DNA of 64,000 bases from Marinomonas algarum (GTDB lineage Bacteria > Pseudomonadota > Gammaproteobacteria > Pseudomonadales > Marinomonadaceae): NCBI RefSeq assembly GCF_020532605.1, contig NZ_JAJATW010000007.1, forward strand, positions 93,969 through 157,968, written 5' to 3'. The notes under the pieces were generated by a model that was not told the DNA's origin, made no database searches, and was given only the letters and a program-made list of their open reading frames with translations. This document shows positions 54,327 through 63,050 of this stretch, piece after piece. Within the stretch, counting starts at the first letter, position 1; each line of letters opens with the position of its first letter. The position numbers and the translations under genes were made by a program.

Positions 54327-54352
54327 TCGCTGTGCTTTTTGGCATTAAACGC

Positions 54353-54390
54353 AAAAAGCCTAAACAAACCAAGTTTGTTTAGGCTTTTTT
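54353..54390. terminator. Bidirectional terminator between recN and fur
   Basis: Perfect 17-bp stem AAAAAGCCTAAACAAAC / GTTTGTTTAGGCTTTTT with a short loop, serving both converging genes. Confidence 0.92.
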
Positions 54391-54412
54391 GTGACTTAAT
54401 GTCTCAATTTGA

Positions 54413-54820
54413 TTATTGCTTAGGGCGCACGTAAAGAATCAAACTGTGGTCTTCAATTTCATAACCATGCTCTTCGGCAATTTCATGCTGACGCTTTTCA
54501 ATAATAGGGTCAACGAATTCAATCACTCTGCCTGATTCTAAACAAATCATATGGTCGTGGTGATCTCCTTTCGCCAATTCAAACACCGCCGTACCTGCTT
54601 CAAAGTGATGACGCTGAACCAACCCAGCGGTTTCAAATTGAGTCAGCACACGATATACGGTCGCAAGACCCACATCTTCCCCTTGATCGAGCAAGGTGCG
54701 ATAAACATCATCAGCACTCATGTGACGCTCACCGGCACTTTCAAGGATTTGTAAAATTTTCACTCGCGGCAAGGTTACTTTAAGGCCGGCTTTTTTTAGC
54801 TCTTGATTTTCGCTAGTCAT
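54413..54820 (-). CDS. fur: Ferric uptake regulator Fur
   Basis: A 135-residue repressor. The winged helix covers LKVTLPRVKILQILE to GLATVYRVLTQFETAGLV, and the metal region is GDHHDHMICLESGRVIEF. The structural-zinc CxxC of E. coli Fur (CLDCGKV) is reduced to one cysteine here, as in some pseudomonad Fur proteins that lack this zinc site. The gene diverges from bamE, the normal gammaproteobacterial arrangement. Confidence 0.96.
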   Translation of the reverse strand: MTSENQELKKAGLKVTLPRVKILQILESAGERHMSADDVYRTLLDQGEDVGLATVYRVLTQFETAGLVQRHHFEAGTAVFELAKGDHHDHMICLESGRVIEFVDPIIEKRQHEIAEEHGYEIEDHSLILYVRPKQ

Positions 54821-54889
54821 GAGTCATTCTCTATTCGATCTTGTTAATAATTACTTTATCATTAGCACACCAGAGTAAGGATGATACAA

Positions 54890-55207
54890 ATGAAAAAATC
54901 AGTGTTAATACTATGCGCAGCGATATCACTGAGCGCATGCAGTTTATTTCCCCCTCCGTACAAAGTGCCTGTGACACAAGGCAACTTGATAACAGAGGAG
55001 CAACTAGCAAAGTTACAAGTAGGCATGTCTGAGTCTCAGGTGACTTACCTACTGGGGAATCCTATGCTAAAAGATACCTTTAAACCTAATGAATGGCACT
55101 ACTTGTACGTTACTCGTTATGCAACACCCGACACCAAAAAGAGCAACGCTACCGATTTAACCCTCATTTTTGAACGAGGTGTGTTAACCGAGATTCAAAA
55201 TCCCTAG
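54890..55207 (+). CDS. bamE: Outer-membrane assembly lipoprotein BamE (OmlA/SmpA)
   Basis: A 105-residue lipoprotein with signal peptide and lipobox LSAC, then KLQVGMSESQVTYLLGNPMLKD and WHYLYVTR as in BamE. It supports the Bam complex that inserts outer-membrane barrels. The ATG at 54890 is chosen because AAGG lies 9 nt upstream, whereas the ATG at 54881 touches it. Its stop overlaps the stop of converging rnfH. Confidence 0.95.
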   Translation: MKKSVLILCAAISLSACSLFPPPYKVPVTQGNLITEEQLAKLQVGMSESQVTYLLGNPMLKDTFKPNEWHYLYVTRYATPDTKKSNATDLTLIFERGVLTEIQNP

Positions 55208-55488
55208 CCTTTAGCGGCTTTTGCTGCACGGTTGGCCCGAGCTTGCTTCGGGTCAACCTTCAGCTCTCGGTATAACTCAACACGCTCACCTTCTTTTAAC
55301 GTTTGCTCTTCTGGCTTACGCACGGCTTTGCCAAAGATACCTAGCTTAACGGTCTCAATGTCGATGTCCGTAAATTCATGGTGGATATTCGACAAGCGCA
55401 CCGCTTCACGCACAGTACACCCCTCTTCGACGTCTAAACTGATGATTTTCTGCTTTTCGGGTAAAGCATAGGCGACTTCTACTCTCAT
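55204..55488 (-). CDS. rnfH: RnfH-family ubiquitin-like protein
   Basis: About 94 residues: MRVEVAYALPEKQKIISLDV, a mid-protein VKLGIFGKAV and GERVELYRELKVDPKQAR match the RnfH family. The start at 55488 lies 1 nt after the ratA stop. The cellular role is poorly known. It follows ratA as in E. coli. Confidence 0.92.
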   Translation of the reverse strand: MRVEVAYALPEKQKIISLDVEEGCTVREAVRLSNIHHEFTDIDIETVKLGIFGKAVRKPEEQTLKEGERVELYRELKVDPKQARANRAAKAAKG

Positions 55489-55489
55489 G

Positions 55490-55921
55490 TTATTCACCAT
55501 AAACCACTTTTGCACGCTTACTAAACGAGTCCACCATGGTATTCGCAATTTGGCTGAACACGCCACCAAAAGCAAATTTCAACATACCACTTAATTCAAA
55601 CTCGATGTTTAACATAATTTTACAGCTTGTCGGTGACAATTCCGTAAACGTCCAAACACCGTGCAAGCTTTTAAAGGGACCTTTTACCAACGTCATCTCA
55701 ATACGACTGTAATCATGCAAAAAGTTCCGTGTGGTAAAACTTTGTCGAACGGGACCTTTGCCCACTTCAAGGGACGCTACGATTTCCGTTGGTGTTTTGG
55801 ACACCAAGGTGGAACTTAAACATCCTGGTAAAAACTCTGGATAACCATCCACATCATTAACCAAAGCGTACATTTGCTCACAACTGTAGTTAACATGAGC
55901 AAAACGTTCTATATGACTCAA
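55490..55921 (-). CDS. ratA: RatA/PasT-family START-domain protein
   Basis: A 143-residue protein of the polyketide cyclase/START fold (VNDVDGYPEFLPGCLSSTLV, FKSLHGVWTFTEL, FSQIANTMVDSFSKRA). In E. coli RatA is reported to block 70S ribosome assembly, but homologues (Coq10-like) assist respiration. A toxin role should not be assumed. It is followed directly by rnfH and converges in layout with smpB-bamE neighbours. Confidence 0.92.
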   Translation of the reverse strand: MSHIERFAHVNYSCEQMYALVNDVDGYPEFLPGCLSSTLVSKTPTEIVASLEVGKGPVRQSFTTRNFLHDYSRIEMTLVKGPFKSLHGVWTFTELSPTSCKIMLNIEFELSGMLKFAFGGVFSQIANTMVDSFSKRAKVVYGE

Positions 55922-55922
55922 A

Positions 55923-57302
55923 CTAGACTCCTATCCAACCAGCAAAAGCAATCACAATCATTGCCGGAATACTGATGTATTTCAATGTGTTATACCACCA
56001 TTGAAAATGATTTGTTTGTTTCGTAATCATTTCATTCTGCAACATTGAGCGAGGTATAAACCAAGCCACCAAAGCGGACAATAAAATCGCCCCCAATGGC
56101 AATAAAATAAACGAAGTGATTCCGTCCAGAAGTTCAAAAAAATTGCGACCAAATAATATTTTGCGGTCACCATGATTGAAAGACATCAAAACGGCAATGC
56201 CAAGCAGCCAAACCGCACTGCCCATCAATAACGCAGCTTTTAAACGGGCAATGTAAAATTTCTCATGCAACCAAGCCACAAAGAGTTCCAACATAGGAAC
56301 GGCTGACGTCAATGCCGCTATCAGCAATAAGCTAAAAAAGACACCAGAGAAAAGCTGTCCACCTGGCAGGTTGCCAAAAATAATGGGTAAAGATACAAAC
56401 GTTAAACTTGGCCCTGCTTCAACGTCAATATTAAACGCAAACACCAGTGGAAAGATCACTAATCCCGCTAAAAGCGCAACCAACAAGTCTATTCCGACAA
56501 CAATACTGCACGCCCGTGCGATGGACATATGCTTACTCATATACGCACCGTAAGCAAACATGGCTCCCATACCAACACTTAAACTGAACAAAGCCATGCC
56601 AACTGCGGCTAAAATAACGTCAAAATTGACATCTTGCCATGACCAACGAAACATAAAATCCAATGTTGCTGTCATATTGCCTATGACCATGGCATACGCC
56701 GCCATCAACAACAAAGTCACGATCAGAATAGGCAGCAACAAACGAACCAAGGCCGATAAACCACGAGTCACCGATTGCCCTACGGTCAAAACCACCAAGC
56801 CCATAAACACAGAATGCCACAACAGCATTTCGGTACGGTTGCCAAGCAAATCGTCAAACATGGTCGACGCACCCGCTTGCGTTATTCCGACAAACTCACC
56901 TGAAAGCGCACGATTCAAGTAGGCCAATGCCCAACCAGCAATGACGCTGTAAAAAGCTAAAATCAAAAAACCGGTGATACCCGCCAACCAAGGCACGCCT
57001 ACCCATGCAGGATGAATAATACGGCGTTCACTTAAATCATTGACCGTATCAATAGGATTGGAACGCACGGTCCGCCCTAGCGCTACTTCTGCCATTAATA
57101 CAGGTAAGCCCACCAGCAACAAGCACAGGCAATAAATCACTAAAAACGCACCGCCGCCGTTTTGCCCGAGCACATAGGGAAACTTCCAAATATTCCCTAA
57201 ACCCACCGCCGATCCACTGGCCGCAAAAATAAATATCCACGGACTCGACCAGATACCTTGTAAACATCGACTTTCAGGCATAAATTTAAACTCTAATGAC
57301 AC
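55923..57302 (-). CDS. Sodium-dependent transporter of the NSS/SNF family
   Basis: A 459-residue membrane protein with about eleven to twelve helices. The N-terminal sodium site region is WIFIFAASGSAVGLGNIWKF, then GGGAFLVIYC. It takes up an amino acid or related amine with sodium. The gene sits between ratA and smpB, 1 bp before the ratA start. The substrate is unknown. Confidence 0.92.
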   Translation of the reverse strand: MSLEFKFMPESRCLQGIWSSPWIFIFAASGSAVGLGNIWKFPYVLGQNGGGAFLVIYCLCLLLVGLPVLMAEVALGRTVRSNPIDTVNDLSERRIIHPAWVGVPWLAGITGFLILAFYSVIAGWALAYLNRALSGEFVGITQAGASTMFDDLLGNRTEMLLWHSVFMGLVVLTVGQSVTRGLSALVRLLLPILIVTLLLMAAYAMVIGNMTATLDFMFRWSWQDVNFDVILAAVGMALFSLSVGMGAMFAYGAYMSKHMSIARACSIVVGIDLLVALLAGLVIFPLVFAFNIDVEAGPSLTFVSLPIIFGNLPGGQLFSGVFFSLLLIAALTSAVPMLELFVAWLHEKFYIARLKAALLMGSAVWLLGIAVLMSFNHGDRKILFGRNFFELLDGITSFILLPLGAILLSALVAWFIPRSMLQNEMITKQTNHFQWWYNTLKYISIPAMIVIAFAGWIGV

Positions 57303-57462
57303 TTTACGTGTTTTAAAGATAGGTGCTCAAAGCAGGCAGGGTCAATACAACCTCTACGCGACTATCAAAAATGAATAAGTAACTATTAATTTTCTAACAT
57401 TCAGGCGTATACCTCAAGAAAAGCATAGGTTTTTGCCACTATCGACCGTATAATTTGTAACT

Positions 57463-57939
57463 ATGAGTAAAGTAAAGAAAAAATCCAGCAGCACGGGCAC
57501 TATTGCGCTTAATAAACGTGCAAAATACGACTACTTTGTCGATCAGAAATTCGAAGCCGGGTTGGTTTTGTCTGGTTGGGAAGTAAAGAGTCTACGTGAG
57601 GGCAAAGCTCAGCTTGTCGACTCGTTTGTCATCATTCACCAAAACGAAGCTTGGCTCGTCGGTGCAAGGATAACGCCTCTTCTGAGTGCGTCAACACACG
57701 TGGTTTGCGAACCGATGCGTCAACGCAAGCTCCTGTTGAACCGCAAGGAATTGGATAAAATCATCCAAATCACTGAGCAGAAAGGCAAAACCTGTGCCGC
57801 CATGGCACTTTACTGGAAGGGCAACAAAATCAAATGTGAAGTGGCCCTAGTAACCGGTAAAAAAGACCACGATAAACGCGACACAGAACGCGATCGTGAT
57901 TGGTCAAGAGACAAAGAACGTCTAATGAAACATGCTTAA
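57463..57939 (+). CDS. smpB: tmRNA-binding protein SmpB
   Basis: A 158-residue protein: [38 protein letters not shown] in parts gives the OB fold, and the basic tail [22 protein letters not shown] reaches the decoding site. It works with the ssrA RNA encoded 92 bp downstream in rescuing stalled ribosomes. Confidence 0.97.
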   Translation: MSKVKKKSSSTGTIALNKRAKYDYFVDQKFEAGLVLSGWEVKSLREGKAQLVDSFVIIHQNEAWLVGARITPLLSASTHVVCEPMRQRKLLLNRKELDKIIQITEQKGKTCAAMALYWKGNKIKCEVALVTGKKDHDKRDTERDRDWSRDKERLMKHA

Positions 57940-58030
57940 TATGTTTGTGATTTTTAGGCATACAAGGTAAGCATTTCAGCGTAATCGCTAGCGTAAAAAG
58001 AATATTTCCGTTAGTATTACGCAACTTATT

Positions 58031-58392
58031 GGGGACGACATGGTTTCGACGTCGGTTACAAACCCAAAGGTGCATGTCGAGAGTGATGCGTGATCTCGTA
58101 AATCCCCCGCATCAATTTAATAGTCGCAAACGACGAAAACTACGCTTTAGCAGCCTAAACCGCTGCTAGTGTGCTGCCCTCAGGTTGCTTGTAGCCAGAG
58201 ACTCTGCAGTATCATAAATTACAAGATGCTAACTGATGCCCCGCCTAGGGATAAGGTTCTAAGACTAAGTAGGCTCGCCATTAACACCCTGTCCTTCGGG
58301 CGGTTCGTGGTCAAATAATTGAAGTGACTATGCATGTAGAGCCGATGGCAGCGGACTGACGGACGCGGGTTCGATCCCCGCCGTCTCCACCA
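58031..58392 (+). ncRNA. ssrA: Transfer-messenger RNA
   Basis: A 362-nt tmRNA. It begins GGGGACGACATGGTTTCGAC and ends GGGTTCGATCCCCGCCGTCTC plus ACCA, forming the tRNA-like domain. The tag frame at 58126-58158 encodes ANDENYALAA then TAA, the same as in E. coli. A terminator follows. The 3' end is a common integration site for genomic islands. Confidence 0.97.
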
Positions 58393-58454
58393 AACATCTT
58401 AAAAACCACCCTTTTGGGTGGTTTTTTTTTGCCTCAAACCCTTGTTTTCACTGG
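58369..58454 (+). repeat. ssrA 3' end and flank, left copy of a diverged direct repeat
   Basis: This segment runs from GTTCGA of the tmRNA T arm through the CCA end and terminator to ACTGG. It is repeated with changes at 59384-59468. The shared blocks are GTTCGA, CCGCCGT, CCACCAAACAT, a GGTGG-stem terminator, and AAACCCTTGT..T..ACTGG. It likely marks the left boundary of an insertion. Confidence 0.7.
58401..58430 (+). terminator. Terminator of ssrA
   Basis: AAAAACCACCC / GGGTGGTTTTT, an 11-bp stem with a 4-nt loop and T-run. Confidence 0.93.
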
Positions 58455-58565
58455 CTTACAGCCCTATTCTCGCTTTTAGAGGGGTTCAATAAGTTTCTAT
58501 TAGTTTCGCTGATGCCCCTATTTTTTGGGGGTATTTCAGCAAACCAAAAACGGTCATCTGTTACT

Positions 58566-58847
58566 TTAGCTTAAATCCAGTCGAAGCGTTTTACCCAGCG
58601 CCTTAGCCGCATTATCCAAGGTGTGAAGGGTAATGGATGTGTTGTTGGGGTCTAGCAGTCGATCAAGTGCGGCACGGCTGGTGTTCATTAGTTGCGCCAT
58701 TTTGGTTTTAGTGAGGTGTTCTGTTTCAATTTTCTGTTGGATTTCCCATGCGATCACACGCTTAATGGCGACAGCATTCGTTTCCGCTAACACGCCTGTT
58801 TCTTCTAAAAAGTCATCAAATGATGAACCTATGTGTGTATTAGCCAT
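58566..58847 (-). CDS. higA: HigA-like XRE antitoxin
   Basis: A 93-residue protein with a C-terminal helix-turn-helix (LTKTKMAQLMNTSRAALDRLLDPNNTSITLHTLDNAAKALG in parts). It overlaps the toxin gene by 8 bp and follows it, the toxin-first order of HigBA. It should bind the toxin and repress the shared promoter. Confidence 0.88.
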   Translation of the reverse strand: MANTHIGSSFDDFLEETGVLAETNAVAIKRVIAWEIQQKIETEHLTKTKMAQLMNTSRAALDRLLDPNNTSITLHTLDNAAKALGKTLRLDLS

Positions 58848-59211
58848 GCTCTACCTCCCGTTGGCGTTTTTTGCCTAGCTCTAAATCTGACTTTGATGTC
58901 TTTTGTGTTTTTTTAATGAAGCCATGAAGTAACACCAAACGCTCATCATGAAAACAGAACAAAACACGGGCAATACGGCCACCGCCTAAAGTGGTTCTGA
59001 CTTCCCATAATCCGTCCCCCATGGAGCGACAAACAGGCATACCAATTGGCCAACCATATTCCACTAATTTAATATCCTGCCCGATTACGCTTCTGTCTTC
59101 CTTGGGCAACGACAACAACCACTCACGTAAAGGCTCGTTACCCGAGATCGACCGATAAAAACACGCAGACACTTTCTTTCGACTTTGATTTTCCATAATC
59201 ATTTGTACCAT
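58840..59211 (-). CDS. higB: HigB/RelE-like toxin (Gp49 family)
   Basis: A 123-residue protein of the phage-derived Gp49/RelE-ParE group: ISGNEPLREWLLSLPKEDRSVIGQDI, then MPVCRSMGDGLWEVRTTLGGGRIARVLFCF and LLHGFIKKTQKT, the usual active region. Such toxins cleave mRNA on the ribosome. ATGs at 59211, 59202 and 59196 are possible starts; the longest is given. Confidence 0.87.
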   Translation of the reverse strand: MVQMIMENQSRKKVSACFYRSISGNEPLREWLLSLPKEDRSVIGQDIKLVEYGWPIGMPVCRSMGDGLWEVRTTLGGGRIARVLFCFHDERLVLLHGFIKKTQKTSKSDLELGKKRQREVEHG

Positions 59212-59235
59212 AAATGATACGATAGAAGCTATCGT
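59198..59235 (-). promoter_or_regulatory. Paired palindromes at the higBA promoter
   Basis: A perfect ACGATAG / CTATCGT repeat with a 3-nt centre lies at 59219-59235, and ATCATTT / AAATGAT with a 7-nt centre at 59198-59218, next to each other. They are likely operator sites for the HigA antitoxin; the second overlaps candidate start codons. Confidence 0.55.
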
Positions 59236-59383
59236 GTTCTAAATAATTGCGCACCTTCCGTACGCATTGAGCGAAAAATATACTCATGGAACAAATAAAA
59301 CTAATACGAACACATTAGCTGAATGGGGGCATAAACAGAAACATTAAAAATATTATCTTTAAATAACAAAAGCTTAGATATAA

Positions 59384-59468
59384 GTTCGAGTGCCGCCGTA
59401 CCACCAAACATTGAAAGGCCACCTGATTAGGTGGCCTTTTTTTATACCTAAACCCTTGTATTTACTGG
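59384..59468 (+). repeat. Diverged copy of the ssrA 3' end with terminator
   Basis: About 85 bp match 58369-58454 with small indels. They include GTTCGAG, CCGCCGTACCACCAAACAT, its own terminator (AAGGCCACCT / AGGTGGCCTT with T-run, 59414-59443) and the flank AAACCCTTGTATTTACTGG. No tRNA body precedes it, so it is not a functional tRNA or tmRNA gene. It probably marks the right edge of an inserted segment holding higBA. Confidence 0.7.
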
Positions 59469-59577
59469 AAATGTTACACCTGTCGTATATGATTTAGGGA
59501 AAGCTGGAACTGATTTTTCTTTATTAAATATATTCACCTCTCTTTTATCTACAATAACACACCCAGCTGTGACTGAG

Positions 59578-60036
59578 CTAAAGAGCGATTGCCGTACTGC
59601 TTTTTACGGTTCTTAATGACACTGAGGTGTGAAACTTTCGTACATTAACATCAGTGTGGATAACTCGATCCACAAACGTTTCATAGGCTTCCATGTTGGG
59701 CACAGTGACGATCACCATAAAATCGTAAGTACCAGTAATTTGATAGCAATGCATGACTTCTGGAGCTTTACTGATGGCAAGTTTAAAGCCATCGTAGACA
59801 TCTTTTCGATCTCTCTCCATTTCTACCGATACCAGTAAGGTTAGCTTGTTACCACAGACTTCAGGGTTGACTAACGACACATCAGCAACGATGACGTTGC
59901 TGTCTCGCAAGCGCTTAACTCGTTTGTGACAAGCTGGTGGCGATAGCCCCACTTCCTCTGCCAGCTCAATATTGGCAATACGATTGTTGCGTTGCAAAAT
60001 GTTGAGTATCTTTTTGTCTATCTTGTCTAATTCCAT
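59578..60036 (-). CDS. Lrp/AsnC-family regulator
   Basis: A 152-residue regulator with an N-terminal helix-turn-helix (LDKIDKKILNILQRNNRIANIELAEEVGLSPPACHKRVKRL in parts) and a C-terminal RAM domain (VMHCYQITGTYDFMVIVTVPNMEAYETFV). It senses an amino acid. It diverges from the Gate-domain membrane protein gene, probably its target; the shared 144 bp are very AT-rich and include a GAAATATTTC palindrome. Confidence 0.92.
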   Translation of the reverse strand: MELDKIDKKILNILQRNNRIANIELAEEVGLSPPACHKRVKRLRDSNVIVADVSLVNPEVCGNKLTLLVSVEMERDRKDVYDGFKLAISKAPEVMHCYQITGTYDFMVIVTVPNMEAYETFVDRVIHTDVNVRKFHTSVSLRTVKSSTAIAL

Positions 60037-60180
60037 ATATTTCTCAATATGATTATATTTCGATGAAATATTTCTTAAAACGCCAAAATTAGAAATTTAT
60101 ATTGATTGATAGCTCGAAATTAAGCGACATATTTTTCCAGAAGTACATAAAATTTTCGCCATTCTTACTGGAGTAGAAAA

Positions 60181-61158
60181 ATGCAAATACACATAAAACG
60201 CTGGACAAAACAATTATTTCATGGCCTGTTCAGGGAGATTTTTGATGTCACCTGGACGCTGTATAAAATCATGGTGCCGATGATCATAGTGATTAAAGTG
60301 GTAGAAGAGTTGGGCGGCATTGAGCTACTGAGTCTATGGCTGGGGCCTGTGATGTCGATCGTCGGTTTGCCCAGTGAAATGGGCTTGGTGTGGGCCACAA
60401 CCCTGGTGACCAATATGTACGCTGGATTGGTGGTGTTTATGAGCCTAGATACCGAATTGACCGTCGCTCAGGTCTCCGTGCTGAGCATTCTATTGTTGCT
60501 GGCGCATTCTCTGCCTGTCGAAGTCGCGGTGGCGAAAAGAGCTGGCGTAGGCATTGTCGCGACACTGACGATTCGCCTTGGTGGTGGTTTACTCATGGGG
60601 TGGCTGCTGCACCAGTATTATCACCATTTTGGTGTGTTAAACACGCCCACAGAAGTGGTATGGAGACCTGAATCCAAGGTCGATGCCAGCTATTTGGTTT
60701 GGGCAATTGAGCAGGTAAAAAGCTTGGTGATGATCTTCGTGGTGATTGCTGTGCTGATGACGTTTTTGCGCTTACTGAAACTGCTTGGTATCGAAAAACT
60801 CATGGGCATTGTACTGCGTCCTATTTTATCTGTGTTGGGCATCAGCCGTGAAGCGACCAACTTAACCATAGTAGGCATCACTCTAGGCATGTCTTTTGGT
60901 GGTGGTTTATTGATCAACGAAGCCAAGCGCGGACACATCACACCACGGGACATCTTTATCGCCATGATGCTGCTTAATTTAATGCACAGCATGATAGAAG
61001 ATACCTTATTGGTATTATTAATTGGCGCCAACTTCACCACTGTATTCTGGGGGCGCATTGTGTTTTCGATTGTGGTGATCGCTATTCTAGCCTTTGTTGT
61101 CAAACGCATGGACGAAACCCGCTGCCAGAAATACTTGTATTCGAAAGTAGAGACATGA
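60181..61158 (+). CDS. Nucleoside-recognition (Gate) domain membrane protein
   Basis: A 325-residue protein with about eight hydrophobic segments in two similar halves. Each half contains a Gate-like stretch (LVWATTLVTNMYAGLVVFMS and LTIVGITLGMSFGGGLLINE), and NLMHSMIEDTLLVLLIGAN follows. Gate-domain proteins resemble parts of nucleoside transporters and spore maturation proteins. The Lrp partner suggests an amino acid or peptide-linked transport role. The substrate is unknown. Confidence 0.78.
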   Translation: MQIHIKRWTKQLFHGLFREIFDVTWTLYKIMVPMIIVIKVVEELGGIELLSLWLGPVMSIVGLPSEMGLVWATTLVTNMYAGLVVFMSLDTELTVAQVSVLSILLLLAHSLPVEVAVAKRAGVGIVATLTIRLGGGLLMGWLLHQYYHHFGVLNTPTEVVWRPESKVDASYLVWAIEQVKSLVMIFVVIAVLMTFLRLLKLLGIEKLMGIVLRPILSVLGISREATNLTIVGITLGMSFGGGLLINEAKRGHITPRDIFIAMMLLNLMHSMIEDTLLVLLIGANFTTVFWGRIVFSIVVIAILAFVVKRMDETRCQKYLYSKVET

Positions 61159-61262
61159 CAGACAGGCAAATAGTCTAAAAGAAAGCGCGTGAATGGTTAT
61201 ACTGATAATATGTTTCATACATCACAATAGATGTTGTTGTTGCAGGGTATTTGAAGGGGGCT

Positions 61263-61550
61263 ATGACCATTCGAGCGTTTAAACCCAGCAAAAAAGAAAA
61301 AATCGGGCGGCTTTCGGCCTTGGCACTGTTTAACGATCCACTGAGTGCATCGCAGCAGTTAGCAGAAGGATTTGACTTCGCCGTCATTGGGCGCATTACT
61401 CAACCTAAAACACCCTCAATGCCAAAAAATCAAAAGATTTGCACAACGAGTCGCGTTTTCTATCGATCCAAGGTTGGCAACAAAATAGCAGTGACTGCTC
61501 CCCTAACTTTCAAGTTCTCAGCTAATAGCATAGGCACCCACGATCGATAA
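61263..61550 (+). pseudogene. Unrecognised short frame, possibly an oxidoreductase fragment
   Basis: A 95-codon frame from an ATG after a G-rich stretch. Part of it (SASQQLAEGFDFAVIGRI) loosely recalls the C-terminal ..ALAEGFDFV.MGR.. of NADH:flavin oxidoreductases, after which the sequence loses sense. It may be a decayed fragment or a chance frame. The remaining intergenic 500 bp hold nothing else I recognise. Confidence 0.25.
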
Positions 61551-61606
61551 GTAAAAATAAGAGCATCAGTAGCTGTGTATAAATAAGAAAACAGCTTCTA
61601 CAACCA

Positions 61607-61632
61607 ATAAAACCACCCTAGGGTGGTTTTAT
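61607..61632 (-). terminator. Terminator of the cystine symporter gene
   Basis: Perfect palindrome ATAAAACCACCC / GGGTGGTTTTAT next to the gene end; a short T-run on the minus strand. Confidence 0.75.
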
Positions 61633-61658
61633 GACAACAACATAATAGTACTTAGTGT

Positions 61659-63050
61659 TTAACTGTTTTTTAGCTCAAGTTCTGGCGCTTCATCTTGCTC
61701 GAACACATTAGCATCCGTATGGCCGAGCCATTTTGATGTAATCGTTCCTGCGGTCATCGCGCCGTTCACATTGACGGCTGTACGCCCCATGTCTATCAAG
61801 GGTTCGATAGAGATCAGTAGACCGGCTAAAGCAACCGGCATATCCAGCGCAGACAAAACGATCAAGGCTGCAAAGGTTGCTCCCCCACCAATACCCGCAA
61901 TACCAAACGAACTGATGGTAACGATCGCCATTAGAGAAATAATAAAGCTCGGATCCAATGGGTTAATACCGACCGTAGGAGCAATCATCACCGCCAGCAT
62001 GGCAGGATACAAACCCGCACAGCCATTTTGCCCCATCGTGGCACCAAAAGACGCAGAGAAGTTTGACTCTCCTTCGCCGTTACCCAGACGCTTCACTTGA
62101 GTATCAATGTTCAGTGGAATGGTGCCAGCACTAGAGCGAGAGGTAAACGCAAACAACAATACTGGCAGAACTTTTTTAAAGTAGCGAAGCGGTGAAATAC
62201 CGTTAAACGCCAGCAAACATAGGTGCATCACAAGAATCAGTGCCAACCCTACATAAGACGCCATCACAAAGTTAAGCAAGGTCAAGATGTCAGAAACATT
62301 GGATCCCGCAACCACTTTTGTCATCAAAGCAAGAATACCGTATGGCGTCAGGCTTAATACCATGCGAACCAAGGTTCTAACGATAGATTGAGCAACATCC
62401 ACAAAGCGCTCAAACATTGCCCCTAATTCGGGTTCAGCACGAGCGACTGTTACGCCGGCCACACCAACAAAAGCAGAAAAAATCACTACAGCAATCGTCG
62501 ACGTTGGACGGCTCCCCGCTAAATCTGCAAAAGGATTACCCGGAAAGAAAGACGTGATCATGTCAGCAAAGGAAACATTGGCCAAGCCGTCCAAACGCGT
62601 TTCCAAAGCAGCACCGCGCGCCATTTCTCGCGCACCCTGTACAATACCGTCGGCAGACAGACCAAATAAGTTACTAACAAAAACACCAATAAGGGCCGAC
62701 ACCGCAGTGGTTGCTAGCAAGATACCAATAATGCCACCAGACATTTTGCCCAAAGAGCCCGTATCTTTGACCTTAATAATAGCGCCAATAATCGACACTA
62801 AAATAAGCGGCATAATGATCATTTTTAACAAGCTGACATAGCCGTACCCAACAATGTTAACGTACTCTAATGTCGCAGTCGCTTCAGCACTACCAACACC
62901 ATAGATAAATTGCAACGCAGCACCAAAAGCAACGCCCAAGCCTAAACCGGTAAACACCTGAGTGGACAGCGTCTTTTTCGCTTTTTGTAACTTGAATAAC
63001 ACAACAATCAACAGAGCAAACACCGCTAAGTTAATAATGGGATACAACAT
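61659..63050 (-). CDS. tcyP: L-cystine symporter, TcyP/YdjN type
   Basis: A 463-residue dicarboxylate/amino acid:cation symporter. The reentrant-loop signature FAFTSRSSAGTIPLNIDTQVKRLG in parts and MGQNGCAGLYPAMLAVMIAPTVG are those of TcyP/YdjN, and IEPLIDMGRTAVNVNGAMTAG is the late motif. It imports cystine with sodium. It is alone, transcribed leftward, ending at a strong palindrome. Confidence 0.9.
   Translation of the reverse strand: MLYPIINLAVFALLIVVLFKLQKAKKTLSTQVFTGLGLGVAFGAALQFIYGVGSAEATATLEYVNIVGYGYVSLLKMIIMPLILVSIIGAIIKVKDTGSLGKMSGGIIGILLATTAVSALIGVFVSNLFGLSADGIVQGAREMARGAALETRLDGLANVSFADMITSFFPGNPFADLAGSRPTSTIAVVIFSAFVGVAGVTVARAEPELGAMFERFVDVAQSIVRTLVRMVLSLTPYGILALMTKVVAGSNVSDILTLLNFVMASYVGLALILVMHLCLLAFNGISPLRYFKKVLPVLLFAFTSRSSAGTIPLNIDTQVKRLGNGEGESNFSASFGATMGQNGCAGLYPAMLAVMIAPTVGINPLDPSFIISLMAIVTISSFGIAGIGGGATFAALIVLSALDMPVALAGLLISIEPLIDMGRTAVNVNGAMTAGTITSKWLGHTDANVFEQDEAPELELKNS

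Noticed and set aside
54830..54880. A Fur box between fur and bamE
   Set aside because: AATGATAAAG-type sequence is present, but the second half-site is out of register and the stretch is simply AT-rich.
55490..55921. Calling ratA-rnfH a toxin-antitoxin system
   Set aside because: This is a conserved core pair near smpB and bamE; RatA homologues have housekeeping roles and RnfH is not an established antitoxin.
59384..59410. A tRNA gene 3' end (GTTCGA...ACCACCA)
   Set aside because: No acceptor partner, D arm or anticodon arm precedes it, while the flanks match those of ssrA, so it is a copied tmRNA end.
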